The translations under genes and the position numbers were made by a program. Shown here in pieces: positions 15,039 to 22,716 of a stretch of 22,716 bases of DNA; within the stretch, counting starts at the first letter, position 1, and every line of letters begins with the position of its first letter. The DNA lies in the NCBI GenBank assembly GCA_964423405.1, contig CAYREY010000079.1, positions 1 through 22,716 on the forward strand, in the 5' to 3' direction. The DNA is from Bog-950 sp964423405 (GTDB taxonomy: Bacteria; Bacteroidota; Bacteroidia; Chitinophagales; LD1). Under the pieces are notes generated by a model. It searched no databases, was not told the DNA's origin, and saw only the letters and a list, made by a program, of their open reading frames with translations.

Positions 15039-15080
15039 AAAACCGCTGTGATGTTACCACTAACACACAGCGGTTTTTTT
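15039..15080 (+). terminator. Rho-independent terminator of the darA operon
   Basis: A perfect 12-bp stem, AAAACCGCTGTG (15039-15050) and CACAGCGGTTTT (15066-15077), is followed by a run of seven T ending at 15080. It starts 23 bases after the stop of the flavin oxidoreductase and closes the plus-strand arm. Confidence 0.9.
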
Positions 15081-15085
15081 ATGGG

Positions 15086-15121
15086 CAAAAAAAATCCGCT
15101 ACAGCAAACTGTAGCGGATTT
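15086..15121 (-). terminator. Rho-independent terminator of the minus-strand secreted protein gene
   Basis: AAATCCGCTACAG (15092-15104) pairs perfectly with CTGTAGCGGATTT (15109-15121) around a CAAA loop. On the minus strand the stem runs into a stretch of T (the A-run at 15087-15094). It lies 22 bases past the stop of the gene at 15144-15644 and stands back to back with the terminator of the opposite strand. Confidence 0.85.
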
Positions 15122-15143
15122 ATACCCATTTAAACCAAAAACT

Positions 15144-15644
15144 TTATTGCATTTGTATCACCATTGTGTTGAATGGATCATCGCTTAAGGTGTATTTTAC
15201 GTTAGCAGCGCTTTTTTCTTCGCTGTCCATAGGTTGCAGAAATATATCGGCATCGATATACGACTGAGTTTTGTCTATATTCTTAATAGTATAGCGTTTG
15301 TAGCCGGCTATTTTAAATATTACGCGGATAGGTTCGCCCATTTCTTTTTTGCTTAAGGCAATAGCGTAGTTGCCTTTGGCATCGATAGATGCCTGTAGTA
15401 ACTCTTCGCCAAACTTCTCGAAGTTAATTTTGGCGTTGGAAATCGGTTTTTTGGTTTCCGCATCTACAATACGCCCCGTTACTACCAGTACATCGGGGTT
15501 TGTAATAGGGCTGTTGCTTACCACCTGTGGCGATGGTGTAGATTTGGTTTCGCCTGCTGTTGATGTGTTTTGGGCATAAAGATTTCCACACACAAGGGCC
15601 AACAGGAAGCCTGCAAAGAGCATAAACGTTTTTTTGGTTTTCAT
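15144..15644 (-). CDS. Secreted protein with carboxypeptidase-regulatory-like domain
   Basis: The 166-residue protein has a clear signal peptide (FMLFAGFLLALVCGNLYA, cleavage before Gln25) and a low-complexity Ser/Thr/Pro linker (TSTAGETKSTPSPQ). Residues about 53-135 form a beta-sandwich of the carboxypeptidase-regulatory or CNA-B type: VTGRIVDAETKKPISNAKINF, GNYAIALSKKEM, RVIFKIAGYKRYTI. No catalytic domain, lipobox or outer membrane sorting domain is present, so it should be a free periplasmic or secreted protein. ATG 15644 is preceded four bases upstream by AAAGGAGGT (15657-15649), a near-perfect Shine-Dalgarno sequence and unusual in this phylum. The gene is divergent from the TonB-dependent receptor, which carries the same kind of domain, so the two may be functionally linked. 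Its role is unknown. Confidence 0.85.
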   Translation of the reverse strand: MKTKKTFMLFAGFLLALVCGNLYAQNTSTAGETKSTPSPQVVSNSPITNPDVLVVTGRIVDAETKKPISNAKINFEKFGEELLQASIDAKGNYAIALSKKEMGEPIRVIFKIAGYKRYTIKNIDKTQSYIDADIFLQPMDSEEKSAANVKYTLSDDPFNTMVIQMQ

Positions 15645-15996
15645 ACCGACCTCCTTTATATTTAAATTGTTATAAAATGCTGATAATGAGTGATAAAAGT
15701 GTGTTAATCGTGTTGTACCCCCTTTCCGCTATCCGCGAAAATCGTTTTTCAGCGAATTTTCGCAACAAATATACATCATGTCAAACGAATGATTGTGGAA
15801 AAGATTGTAATTTGTTTGTTAAAAAATGGAAAATCGCAAATAATGCATCTTACAAACAAAAGCAACCGGCGTTTGTTGAGTAATACCGGTACATTTGAAC
15901 CGGTACAACACAGTAAGGAAATGCCGGTTTATAACCTATGTTATATGCTTAAATTTCACTCTGTTTGCCACCACAAAACCATACATAACACTATAC
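15645..15996. promoter_or_regulatory. Divergent intergenic region between secreted protein and TonB-dependent receptor
   Basis: These 352 bases have no convincing gene. Toward the receptor, TACATTTG at 15890-15897 is a perfect TAnnTTTG -7 match. Toward the minus-strand gene, CAAATATA at 15766-15773 reads TATATTTG, also perfect, giving a leader of about 110 bases. That leader begins with a hairpin (GCGAAAAT 15735-15742 with ATTTTCGC 15756-15763) and ends with the strong Shine-Dalgarno site at 15649-15657. The word CCGGTACA occurs twice around 15886-15906. No clear -33 TTTG is placed at the right distance for either. Confidence 0.4.
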
Positions 15997-18381
15997 ATGC
16001 GGTATTTACTTTTTATAATTAGTTTATTGTGTGTAGGCGCGCTGTATGCGCAGGACACCAAAACCATACGCGGGCAGGTAGTAGATAAAGACAGCAAGTA
16101 CCCCCTGATAGGCGCCCGCGTAGTAGTAATAGATACCGGTACCGTTAACGGCACTGTAACCGATGAGAACGGCTACTTTAAACTGGAGGTGCCACTGGGC
16201 CGGGTGTCGCTAAGGGCATCGTACATAGGGTATAACGATCAGAGTGTAAGTAACCTGCAGGTAATATCGGGTAAGGAGATTAACCAGATAATAGAGCTAC
16301 AGGAGAAGGTAACCGATATAAAAGAAGTAGTAGTAACTGCCAACAAAGAGCAACAAGGCCAGGCTAAAAATGAATTTGCAGTTATCAGTGCCCGGTCGTT
16401 TGATGTAGAACTTACCAGCCGCTTTAGCGGCAACCGGAACGACCCGGCCCGTATGGCGAGTAACTTTGCCGGTGTAAGCGGTGCCAACGATGCGCGTAAC
16501 GATATTATTATCCGCGGTAACTCGCCCATGGGTATGCTGTGGCGTCTGGAGGGCATAGATATACCCAGCCCCAACCACTTTGCCGGCTTTGGCAGCACCG
16601 GTGGCCCGGTAGGTATGTTGAACAACAACACCCTCTCGCGCGGCGATTTTATTACCTCGGCTTTTCCGGCAGAATATGGTAATGCGTTATCGGGTGTATT
16701 TGACCTGGGCCTGCGCAATGGCAATAAAGATAAGTATGAGTTTTTGGCGCAGATTGGTTTTAACGGTATAGAGGTGGGTGCCGAAGGACCGTTTGCGAAA
16801 AAGAAAAGCCAGGCATCGTTTCTTATCAACTACCGGTACTCTACACTGGCACTATTTAAATTGCTGAAAGCCAACTTTGGTACCGGTACGGCGGTGCCGG
16901 AGTATCAGGACCTTACTTTTAAAGTAGATGTGCCTACCAAAAAAGCGGGGGTGTTCCGCTTTTGGGGACTGGGGGGCTTAAGTAAAATTGAGCTGCTGGG
17001 CCACCTGGTAGATTTGAGCAAACCACAGAAAGACTTATACGGCAACGAAAACATAGACCTGTACAACAAGGTGCAGACCGGTATGTTTGGCTTTAGCCAT
17101 ACCTACTTTATTAACCCTAAAACCTATTACAAGCTAATGCTGGCAGCTACGCACCAAACGCAGTTTGCCGATATAGACTCGATAGAGCCGGTGTACCGGC
17201 AGGAGATAGTACGCACCAACAAAGTAAAGCTGCGCCAGAACAAATATACTGCCCACATAATGAGCAACAGTAAACTGGATGCCAAGAACACTGTAACTGT
17301 GGGTGCAATTGCCAATGTATATGACCTGAAGCTTATTGACAGTGTGCTGTATGGCAGTGTTTTTTTGCCGGTTAAATCGGCGAAGGGCTACAGCGCCCTG
17401 GTAGAGGTATATGCCATGTGGAAACACAAGTTTACCGAGCAACTATCGCTTAACCTGGGTATGCACGCGCAGTACTTTAGCCTTAGCGGTAGCTTTGCAC
17501 CCGAGCCACGTGCCAGTTTTAAATACCAGTTCCGCGAAAACCAGAGCATAAGCATTGGCTATGGCCTGCACCATCAGATACAGCCCCTGCCTACGTATTA
17601 TAACTACGAGGTGTCGCTTACCTCTAACGGTAAACCTACCAACCTGAACATGGATTTTACACAAAGCAACCATGTAGTAGTAGGTTACGATTTAACCTTT
17701 GCCCAAGACTTTCACCTGAAGGCCGAAGCGTACTTTCAATATATAAACAACGCACCGGTAGAGCGCACGCCCAGTTCATTCAGTATGCTGAATGCCGGCG
17801 CCGATTTTGCTACGCCTAACAACACCAACCTGGTTAATAAAGGCATAGGCCGTAACTATGGTTTAGAGCTGACCCTGGAGAAATTTTTTACCAAAGGCTA
17901 TTACTTTCTGGTTACCGGTTCGCTGTTTCAGAGCGAGTACCAGGGTAGCGATAAGGTATGGCGCAACACGGCCTTTAATGGCCACTACGTAGTAAACGGG
18001 TTGGCCGGTTACCAGTACCTGTTTGGTGGTAAAAAGAATAAAACCAAACGCCATGCTATTGCTATAGATACCAAGCTGACCGGTGCCGGCGGCAGGTTTT
18101 ATACCCCTATAGACCCGGTGGCCAGCGATGCGCAGAACACGGCAGTTTATTTAGATGACCAGGCGTTTACTCAAAAATACAGCGACTATTTCCGTTGGGA
18201 TTTGAAAGTAAGCTATCGCCTTAGTTTCCGTAAAATAACACAGGAGATATCGATAGACCTGCAGAATGTGGCCAACATTAAAAACATCTTCCGCAAGGTA
18301 TATAACCCGCGCACCAACAGCCTTAACAACGAGTACCAGCAGGGCATATTTGTGCTGCCACAGTATAAAATACTGTTTTAG
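15997..18381 (+). CDS. TonB-dependent receptor with carboxypeptidase-regulatory-like N-terminal domain
   Basis: Taking ATG 15997 gives 794 residues starting with a signal peptide (MRYLLFIISLLCVGALYA, cleavage before Gln19). A frame back to 15895 exists but its extra residues would bury the signal. Residues 24-105 are a carboxypeptidase-D-regulatory-like domain (RGQVVDKDSKYPLIGARVVV, NGYFKLEVPLGRVSLRASYIGY). About 125-240 form the plug (NDIIIRGNSPMGMLWRLEGI, SAFPAEYGNALSGVFDLGLRNGN), and the remainder alternates like a beta-barrel, ending in the aromatic residue of QYKILF. It is an outer membrane protein taking up an unknown ligand using TonB energy. No SusD partner follows, which argues against a polysaccharide utilisation system. 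The three lipoproteins downstream on the same strand may be unrelated. Confidence 0.92.
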   Translation: MRYLLFIISLLCVGALYAQDTKTIRGQVVDKDSKYPLIGARVVVIDTGTVNGTVTDENGYFKLEVPLGRVSLRASYIGYNDQSVSNLQVISGKEINQIIELQEKVTDIKEVVVTANKEQQGQAKNEFAVISARSFDVELTSRFSGNRNDPARMASNFAGVSGANDARNDIIIRGNSPMGMLWRLEGIDIPSPNHFAGFGSTGGPVGMLNNNTLSRGDFITSAFPAEYGNALSGVFDLGLRNGNKDKYEFLAQIGFNGIEVGAEGPFAKKKSQASFLINYRYSTLALFKLLKANFGTGTAVPEYQDLTFKVDVPTKKAGVFRFWGLGGLSKIELLGHLVDLSKPQKDLYGNENIDLYNKVQTGMFGFSHTYFINPKTYYKLMLAATHQTQFADIDSIEPVYRQEIVRTNKVKLRQNKYTAHIMSNSKLDAKNTVTVGAIANVYDLKLIDSVLYGSVFLPVKSAKGYSALVEVYAMWKHKFTEQLSLNLGMHAQYFSLSGSFAPEPRASFKYQFRENQSISIGYGLHHQIQPLPTYYNYEVSLTSNGKPTNLNMDFTQSNHVVVGYDLTFAQDFHLKAEAYFQYINNAPVERTPSSFSMLNAGADFATPNNTNLVNKGIGRNYGLELTLEKFFTKGYYFLVTGSLFQSEYQGSDKVWRNTAFNGHYVVNGLAGYQYLFGGKKNKTKRHAIAIDTKLTGAGGRFYTPIDPVASDAQNTAVYLDDQAFTQKYSDYFRWDLKVSYRLSFRKITQEISIDLQNVANIKNIFRKVYNPRTNSLNNEYQQGIFVLPQYKILF

Positions 18382-18405
18382 CACGTAAATTAATTTAAAG
18401 CAGTC

Positions 18406-19227
18406 ATGCCTTTACGAATTTCGATTGTCATTTTATCTGTGTTTGTATTGTCTGCTTGTAAGCAGAAACAGATTAGCAGTAATAATGAACAACCCAATGA
18501 CTTGAGATTAACCTATGGCCCTATATTAAAGGGTGCGTGGGTATTAACCGATTACATTGACGAGTTACACAATACCGGGTCTCCATTTATCGCTTCAAAC
18601 AAGTTATCCGGGTTAGTAACACTAGCATTTCCGGCACAACTTGTAGCCGATAGCTTTGTTGTAGGGGCGAGCCTTAATAACCATGAAGGTTCTAGCTTTT
18701 CATGTTACTTCGACAAAGACACAAAGGGAAACCGACTACCCACTAACATTGTCGATTATGAAAATGATGCGAACTATTATGAGCTTGGATTTGAAATAGT
18801 ACACAGCGATACTTTTTTGTTTTTATATCATTTTAGTAAAAACAAGATGCTTATTGATAAAAGGTCTTTTACAAAAGTAAGCGATAAGTATACTCATGAT
18901 GATTTGGGTTGGCCAATTCAAAACATAGTAAATGAGATCTTATTTAAAGGAGAGTATGTCATATTCGGCAATTCTGACACAATACCTAACGTTGTTTTTA
19001 CCGTGGATGGACATATTAAAGGATGTAAGTTTACTGCATATGATGTTCAAACTGATTATGTTGGTCCGACAAAATTTAACTGTATTTCTCTTAAAGGGGT
19101 AAATTTCAATCGGGATTACGCTTTCAACATTAACGCAGATACCATTTTCCTATTCTCTATTTCGGGATATGAAGACGAGGGCACTTCGCAAATAGACACG
19201 TTGGAATATACGCTTATTCGAAAATAA
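18406..19227 (+). CDS. Putative lipoprotein of unknown function
   Basis: The 273-residue protein has a lipoprotein signal (ISIVILSVFVLSAC with the lipid-accepting Cys18). I do not recognise the mature domain. It looks beta-rich with short repeats of aromatic and aspartate residues (GAWVLTDYIDEL, YYELGFEIVHSDTFLFLYHF, KGEYVIFGNSDTIPNVVFTV). The C-terminal FLFSISGYEDEGTSQIDTLEYTLIRK resembles the end of lipocalin-like Bacteroidota proteins, only loosely. The gene is markedly AT-rich compared with its neighbours (18781-18840 has 16 G/C of 60) and uses different codons, so it was probably acquired separately. It starts 24 bases after the receptor stop, which may give read-through transcription. 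Confidence 0.75.
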   Translation: MPLRISIVILSVFVLSACKQKQISSNNEQPNDLRLTYGPILKGAWVLTDYIDELHNTGSPFIASNKLSGLVTLAFPAQLVADSFVVGASLNNHEGSSFSCYFDKDTKGNRLPTNIVDYENDANYYELGFEIVHSDTFLFLYHFSKNKMLIDKRSFTKVSDKYTHDDLGWPIQNIVNEILFKGEYVIFGNSDTIPNVVFTVDGHIKGCKFTAYDVQTDYVGPTKFNCISLKGVNFNRDYAFNINADTIFLFSISGYEDEGTSQIDTLEYTLIRK

Positions 19228-19332
19228 TGCTGTTACCTGTACAGAGATTTAGGGCTATTCATCTACTTACTTTCTAATTACCATTTAATCGCTTTATTTC
19301 GCCGCTTTAGCTAACCAACCACTTTTTACTAT

Positions 19333-21063
19333 ATGATGCGTATAGGTACCCTATCTCTACTGGCAGTGCTGCTGTTTGCTTCGTGCAACAACAACACCAA
19401 AACTTCAACCGCCGAAAAACGCGAGGCCAAAGGCGGCGTTAAATACGGCGGCGTGTTTCGCTATAACGAAGTAGAGTATCTTAAAACGCTATACCCGCAA
19501 GGCGTAACCGAGGTAACCGGCCACCGCATTACCAACCAGATATATGAAGGGCTGGTAGGCTTTAACCAGAAAGACCTGACCATAGAACCCATGCTGGCTA
19601 AAAGCTGGGATGTGGACAGTACCGCTACAGTATATACTTTCCACCTACGCACCGGTGTGGTATTTCACGATGACCCTTGCTTTGCCGATGGCAAAGGCCG
19701 TGTAATGACAGCCAACGATTTTGTGTACTGCTTTAACCTGCTTTGCACACCCGACCCGAAAAACCAGGGCTTTAGCTTTTACCGCGATATTATAAAGGGC
19801 TTTAAAGAGCTATACACCGCACGCGAAAAGAAACAACACGATGCAGATGAGATAGGAAACCTGGGCGTAAAAGCAATAGATGACAGCACCCTGCAAATTA
19901 CATTGGTAAAACCTTACGCCGATTTTTTAAACCGGTTGGGCTTGCCTTTTACAGCGGTGTTTCCGCGTGAGGCTGTAGAGAAATACAAAGGCGATATACT
20001 ATACCACACCGTAGGTACCGGCCCGTTTGTACTGAAAGCACTTAAAGCCGATGAAGCCGTGGTAATGGCGCGCAACGAAAAATACTGGGGCCGCGATGAG
20101 TTTGGCAACCAACTGCCTTACCTGGATGGTATTAAGATTTCGTTTATTAAAGAAGATAAAACCGAAATGCTGGAGCTGGCCAAAGGTAACCTGGATATGA
20201 AATACCGTTTGCCGTTTAGCATGATAGACCAGATACTGGATGAACAAAAGAACCTGAAAGGGGAGTACAAGAAATTTCAGTTGCAGGTAACGCCGGAGTA
20301 TGCCACCCAGTTTTATGGGTTTCTGATACCGGATAAAATTTTTCAGGATTGGAATGTGCGCCTGGCGTTTAACTACGCTATAGACCGCGCCAAGATAGCC
20401 GACTACACTGCCAAAGGTGAAGGTGTGCCGGCTATGTATGGTTTTGCGCCGCTGGGTATGCCGGGTTACGATAACACACAGGTGAAAGGTTACACGTTTG
20501 ATGTAAAGAGAGCGAAAGACTACCTGGCAAAAGCCGGTTACCCGAATGGCAAGGGCTTTCCTAAAATAACGCTGGAGATAAACAGCGGCGGCGGCCGTAA
20601 CCAGGATGTGGCCGAGGCTATTAAAACCATGCTGACCGATAACCTGAATATAGAGATTGAGCTATCGCAGGTGGTATGGGCGCAGCATACCAATAACGTA
20701 GAAACCGGTAAAACCAATTTCTGGCGTTTTGGCTGGGTGGCCGATTACCCGGACCCTAACAACTTCTTCAACCTGTTTTACGGCAAAAATGTACCGGCTA
20801 CTATGGAAGAGGCGGCCTACAGCAACCCTACCCGCTATAAAAATGCCGGGTACGATGCGCTGTACGAAAAATCGCTGGTAACTACCGATGCTGCTGAGCG
20901 TAACAAAATATATGCGCAGCTTGACCAGCTGATAGTAAACGATGCACCGGTGCTGCTGATATACTACAGCATGAACCGCCGACTGCTGCAACCATACGTT
21001 AAAAACTACCCTAACAACGGTATGGAGTACCGTGCGTTTAGAGAGGTGTGGCTGGATAAGTAA
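19333..21063 (+). CDS. ABC transporter substrate-binding lipoprotein (oligopeptide/nickel family 5)
   Basis: The 576-residue protein has a lipobox (LLAVLLFASC, Cys18) and the SBP_bac_5 fold: ITNQIYEGLVGFNQKDLTIEPMLAKSWD, TFHLRTGVVFHDD, TANDFVYCFNLL, TGPFVLK, MARNEKYWG, VRLAFNYAIDRAKI and the C-terminal FGWVADYPDPNNFFNLFYG. Such proteins bind oligopeptides, or less often nickel, haem or sugars, and pass them to an inner membrane permease of the DppBC/OppBC kind. No permease or ATPase gene is in the rest of the window, so its partner lies elsewhere. A second ATG directly follows (19336). As a lipoprotein in Bacteroidota it may sit in the inner or outer membrane, facing the periplasm. Confidence 0.92.
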   Translation: MMRIGTLSLLAVLLFASCNNNTKTSTAEKREAKGGVKYGGVFRYNEVEYLKTLYPQGVTEVTGHRITNQIYEGLVGFNQKDLTIEPMLAKSWDVDSTATVYTFHLRTGVVFHDDPCFADGKGRVMTANDFVYCFNLLCTPDPKNQGFSFYRDIIKGFKELYTAREKKQHDADEIGNLGVKAIDDSTLQITLVKPYADFLNRLGLPFTAVFPREAVEKYKGDILYHTVGTGPFVLKALKADEAVVMARNEKYWGRDEFGNQLPYLDGIKISFIKEDKTEMLELAKGNLDMKYRLPFSMIDQILDEQKNLKGEYKKFQLQVTPEYATQFYGFLIPDKIFQDWNVRLAFNYAIDRAKIADYTAKGEGVPAMYGFAPLGMPGYDNTQVKGYTFDVKRAKDYLAKAGYPNGKGFPKITLEINSGGGRNQDVAEAIKTMLTDNLNIEIELSQVVWAQHTNNVETGKTNFWRFGWVADYPDPNNFFNLFYGKNVPATMEEAAYSNPTRYKNAGYDALYEKSLVTTDAAERNKIYAQLDQLIVNDAPVLLIYYSMNRRLLQPYVKNYPNNGMEYRAFREVWLDK

Positions 21064-21112
21064 GCTGCTGTAAGGTGTGCGCCGGTGTTACGACTAACAT
21101 AAAAACCATAGT

Positions 21113-21616
21113 ATGAGAATAAGACTGTTGTCCGCCATTGCCACACTTTGTTGTTTGAGCATGCTGTTGACGCAATGCCGCAAAACCACCGAAACAGATA
21201 AAGCCCTGTTTGAGCGCAGCAACACCACTACGGGCTTTACCTACTACTTGAACAACGATTCGGTGTTGCCATCTTCATCGCCCAGCGCACACAATGCGTA
21301 TTTCAGGGTGCGGTTTAATAGTATTGCTTATGCTGCACTAACAGATAATGGTAAACTGCCTGCGGGTGGTTCTTTCCCCGATGGGTCGCTTATAGTAAAA
21401 GAGCTATACGATTCGCAAACCGGTAGTCTGCAATTGCTGGCTGTAATGGAAAAAGCGAGTAATAACTCAGCAGCCGGTAGTGGTTATTTGTGGGGTGAAT
21501 ATGAGCCGGACGGACAAGCTGTTTTTTCTACTTCAAAAAAGGGCAATGGTTGTATATCGTGCCACGACAACAGCGGCAACCGCGATTTAGTGCGGTTGTT
21601 TGAGTTGTTTCCTTGA
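21113..21616 (+). CDS. Haem-binding lipoprotein with cytochrome P460-like fold
   Basis: The 167-residue protein has a lipobox (SMLLTQC, Cys22) and a c-type haem motif close to the end (Cys147-Ile-Ser-Cys150-His151). The core YFRVRFNSIAYAAL, GKLPAGGSFPDGSLIVKELY, LLAVMEKA and YLWGEYEPDGQAVFS followed by GNGCISCH and DLVRLF fits the cytochrome P460 / cytochrome c'-beta arrangement, in which haem is attached at a C-terminal CXXCH. Known members oxidise hydroxylamine or bind NO. Typical P460 has an additional lysine cross-link to haem; the candidate position cannot be fixed by eye. The gene begins 49 bases after the substrate-binding protein, but no functional link is obvious. Confidence 0.78.
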   Translation: MRIRLLSAIATLCCLSMLLTQCRKTTETDKALFERSNTTTGFTYYLNNDSVLPSSSPSAHNAYFRVRFNSIAYAALTDNGKLPAGGSFPDGSLIVKELYDSQTGSLQLLAVMEKASNNSAAGSGYLWGEYEPDGQAVFSTSKKGNGCISCHDNSGNRDLVRLFELFP

Positions 21617-21688
21617 GAAATTACAGTGCCCGGAAGTGGGGCTGTACGTTTAGAGGGGTATTGTTGGATAAGTAAACGCAGATAGTAT

Positions 21689-21843
21689 CGTCATTGCGAG
21701 GAGCGAGGCTCTGCGAGCGACGAAGCAATCTTTTGTATTGCATGTATTAACGTATGAGATTGCTTCGTCGCAAAGCCTCCTCGCAATGACGGCAATTGGC
21801 AGATTCCTTCGTTGTGCCCAAAGCGGCACTCCTCGCAATGACG
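21689..21843. repeat. Three-unit palindromic repeat (CGTCATTGCGAGGAG type)
   Basis: Unit one (21689-21731) reads CGTCATTGCGAGGAGCGAGG... to GCGACGAAGCAATCT. Unit two (21757-21791) is its inverse, AGATTGCTTCGTCG... to CTCGCAATGACG. Unit three (21801-21843) has the same orientation as unit two but is degraded in the middle and keeps CCTCGCAATGACG at its end. Units one and two would fold into a long hairpin with a 25-base loop. Sequences of this type are dispersed in many bacterial genomes. It fills the gap between two convergent genes. Confidence 0.85.
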
Positions 21844-21849
21844 AATACA

Positions 21850-22707
21850 TTACAACACCTCTGCCTTAAACGTATCTCCCTGTTTTATATCACCGGTATC
21901 GAAACCTTTTTTGAACCAGCGCATACGCTGTGCCGAGGTGCCGTGGGTGAAGGCATCGGGCACTACGTAGCCCTGTGCCTGTTTCTGTAGTTTATCATCA
22001 CCTATGGCGTTGGCGGCGTTGAGGGCTTCTTCAATATCGCCTTGCTCCAGCACGTTTTTCATTTGCTGCGCGTGGTGCGCCCATACACCTGCAAAAAAAT
22101 CGGCTTGCAGTTCTAAGCGTACCGATAGCTTGTTGTATTCTTCTTCGCTCAGGCGTTCGCGCATCTGGTGTACTTTGTCGGATATGCCTAACAGGTTTTG
22201 TATGTGGTGGCCGTTTTCGTGCGCTATTACATAGGCCATAGCAAAATCGCCGGGTGCGCTGAATCGGTTTTTAAGTTCGTCGTAAAAGCTAAGGTCTATG
22301 TACATCTTCTCATCGGCAGGGCAATAGAACGGGCCTACCGCACTAGATGCCTGCCCGCAGCCTGACTCTACCGCATCGCGGAACAGTACCAGTTTAGGCT
22401 CGCGGTATTGCATGCCTTGCTCTTCAAACAGCTTATGCCATACATCTTCGTTATCGGCCAGCACTACTTTTACAAACTGTACGGCTTCGTCTTCTTCGGC
22501 GCTGCTGGCTACCGGTTGTGTTTGCTCTTGCTGCGGCTGACCCTGATTTACGGCCTGTAGTAAGTCTAACGGGTTTTGCCCCAGCAATAAACCTATTACC
22601 ACTACTATTACGGTGCCTATACCACCCAACGCTATGCCACGGCCACCAAAGCCACCACCGCGCATATCTTCTACATTACCGCTTTCGCGCCTGCCCCTCC
22701 ATTGCAT
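21850..22707 (-). CDS. ypfJ: Neutral zinc metallopeptidase, YpfJ family
   Basis: The 285-residue protein matches the YpfJ/zinc metallopeptidase family (PF04228): the N-terminal MQWRGRRESGNVEDMRGG, a single membrane helix at about 26-43 (ALGGIGTVIVVVIGLLLG), a Gln/Pro-rich linker, then CGQASSAVGPFYCPADEKMYIDLSFY and the catalytic HExxH in AYVIAHENGHHIQ (His163, Glu164, His167). The next block LELQADFFAGVWAHH provides the third metal ligand, as in the family. The C-terminus has the usual DAFTHGTSAQRMRWFKKGFDTGD. It is anchored in the inner membrane; the substrate is unknown. ATG 22707 is nine bases from the right edge, so the promoter is outside the window. The gene is intact and unrelated to the pigment locus. 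Confidence 0.95.
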   Translation of the reverse strand: MQWRGRRESGNVEDMRGGGFGGRGIALGGIGTVIVVVIGLLLGQNPLDLLQAVNQGQPQQEQTQPVASSAEEDEAVQFVKVVLADNEDVWHKLFEEQGMQYREPKLVLFRDAVESGCGQASSAVGPFYCPADEKMYIDLSFYDELKNRFSAPGDFAMAYVIAHENGHHIQNLLGISDKVHQMRERLSEEEYNKLSVRLELQADFFAGVWAHHAQQMKNVLEQGDIEEALNAANAIGDDKLQKQAQGYVVPDAFTHGTSAQRMRWFKKGFDTGDIKQGDTFKAEVL

Positions 22708-22716
22708 AGTTTATGT

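Noticed and set aside
15677..15883. 68-residue open frame in the divergent intergenic region
   Set aside because: No ribosome binding site, overlaps the hairpin and a promoter-like element, and no protein features.
16239..16829. 196-residue open frame antisense to the TonB-dependent receptor
   Set aside because: It is a shadow of the receptor gene, with low-complexity Ser/Pro/Leu content and no domain.
21689..21843. CRISPR array
   Set aside because: Units are inverted, unequal in length and imperfect, without regular spacers; it is a palindromic dispersed repeat.

Overview
The window looks like chromosomal DNA of a Bacteroidota bacterium, most plausibly from the Chitinophagales/Sphingobacteriales side. 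The grounds are a WG-repeat protein, a TonB-dependent receptor with a carboxypeptidase-type N-terminal domain, Bacteroidota-type lipoproteins, palindromic intergenic repeats, few Shine-Dalgarno sequences and a DarA/DarB pair with its usual companions. I cannot fix the genus. It is an assembled scaffold: 100 Ns lie at 9552-9651, flanked by an identical 55-base sequence on both sides, so the gap is very likely artificial and splits one real gene.

Region 1 (1-1786): the 3' end of a WG-repeat protein, then an AT-rich gene for a membrane/coiled-coil protein with a DUF3395-like C-terminal domain, then about 300 bases holding a cluster of four small palindromes (REP/BIME-like).

Region 2 (1787-15015) is the main content: a compact dialkylresorcinol-type (flexirubin-like) biosynthetic locus. 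A long minus-strand series reads, in transcription order, darB-like ketosynthase III, a small protein of unknown function, a BtrH-like acyltransferase-type protein (split by the gap), a periplasmic thioredoxin, an ABC ATPase and its permease, a type II toxin-antitoxin pair, an acyl carrier protein, an active FabF-like ketosynthase, a ketosynthase-like protein without the catalytic cysteine, and a DUF1702 protein. Divergently on the plus strand stand a darA-like gene and a halogenase-like FAD monooxygenase, closed by a strong terminator. The likely logic is that KS, its inactive partner and the ACP make or elongate an acyl chain. DarB condenses two acyl units, DarA aromatises the ring to a 2,5-dialkylresorcinol, the flavoenzyme oxidises or halogenates it, the BtrH-like protein may acylate it, and the ABC pair moves the product or a precursor across the inner membrane. 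No ketoreductase, dehydratase, ammonia lyase or lysophospholipid-type acyltransferase is visible here, so a full flexirubin would need genes elsewhere.

Region 3 (15016-22716): two back-to-back terminators, a secreted protein with a carboxypeptidase-regulatory-like domain divergent from a TonB-dependent receptor, an AT-rich unknown lipoprotein, an oligopeptide-type ABC substrate-binding lipoprotein, a haem-binding cytochrome P460-like lipoprotein, a three-unit palindromic repeat, and a YpfJ-type zinc metallopeptidase. No rRNA, tRNA, CRISPR array or insertion sequence was seen.
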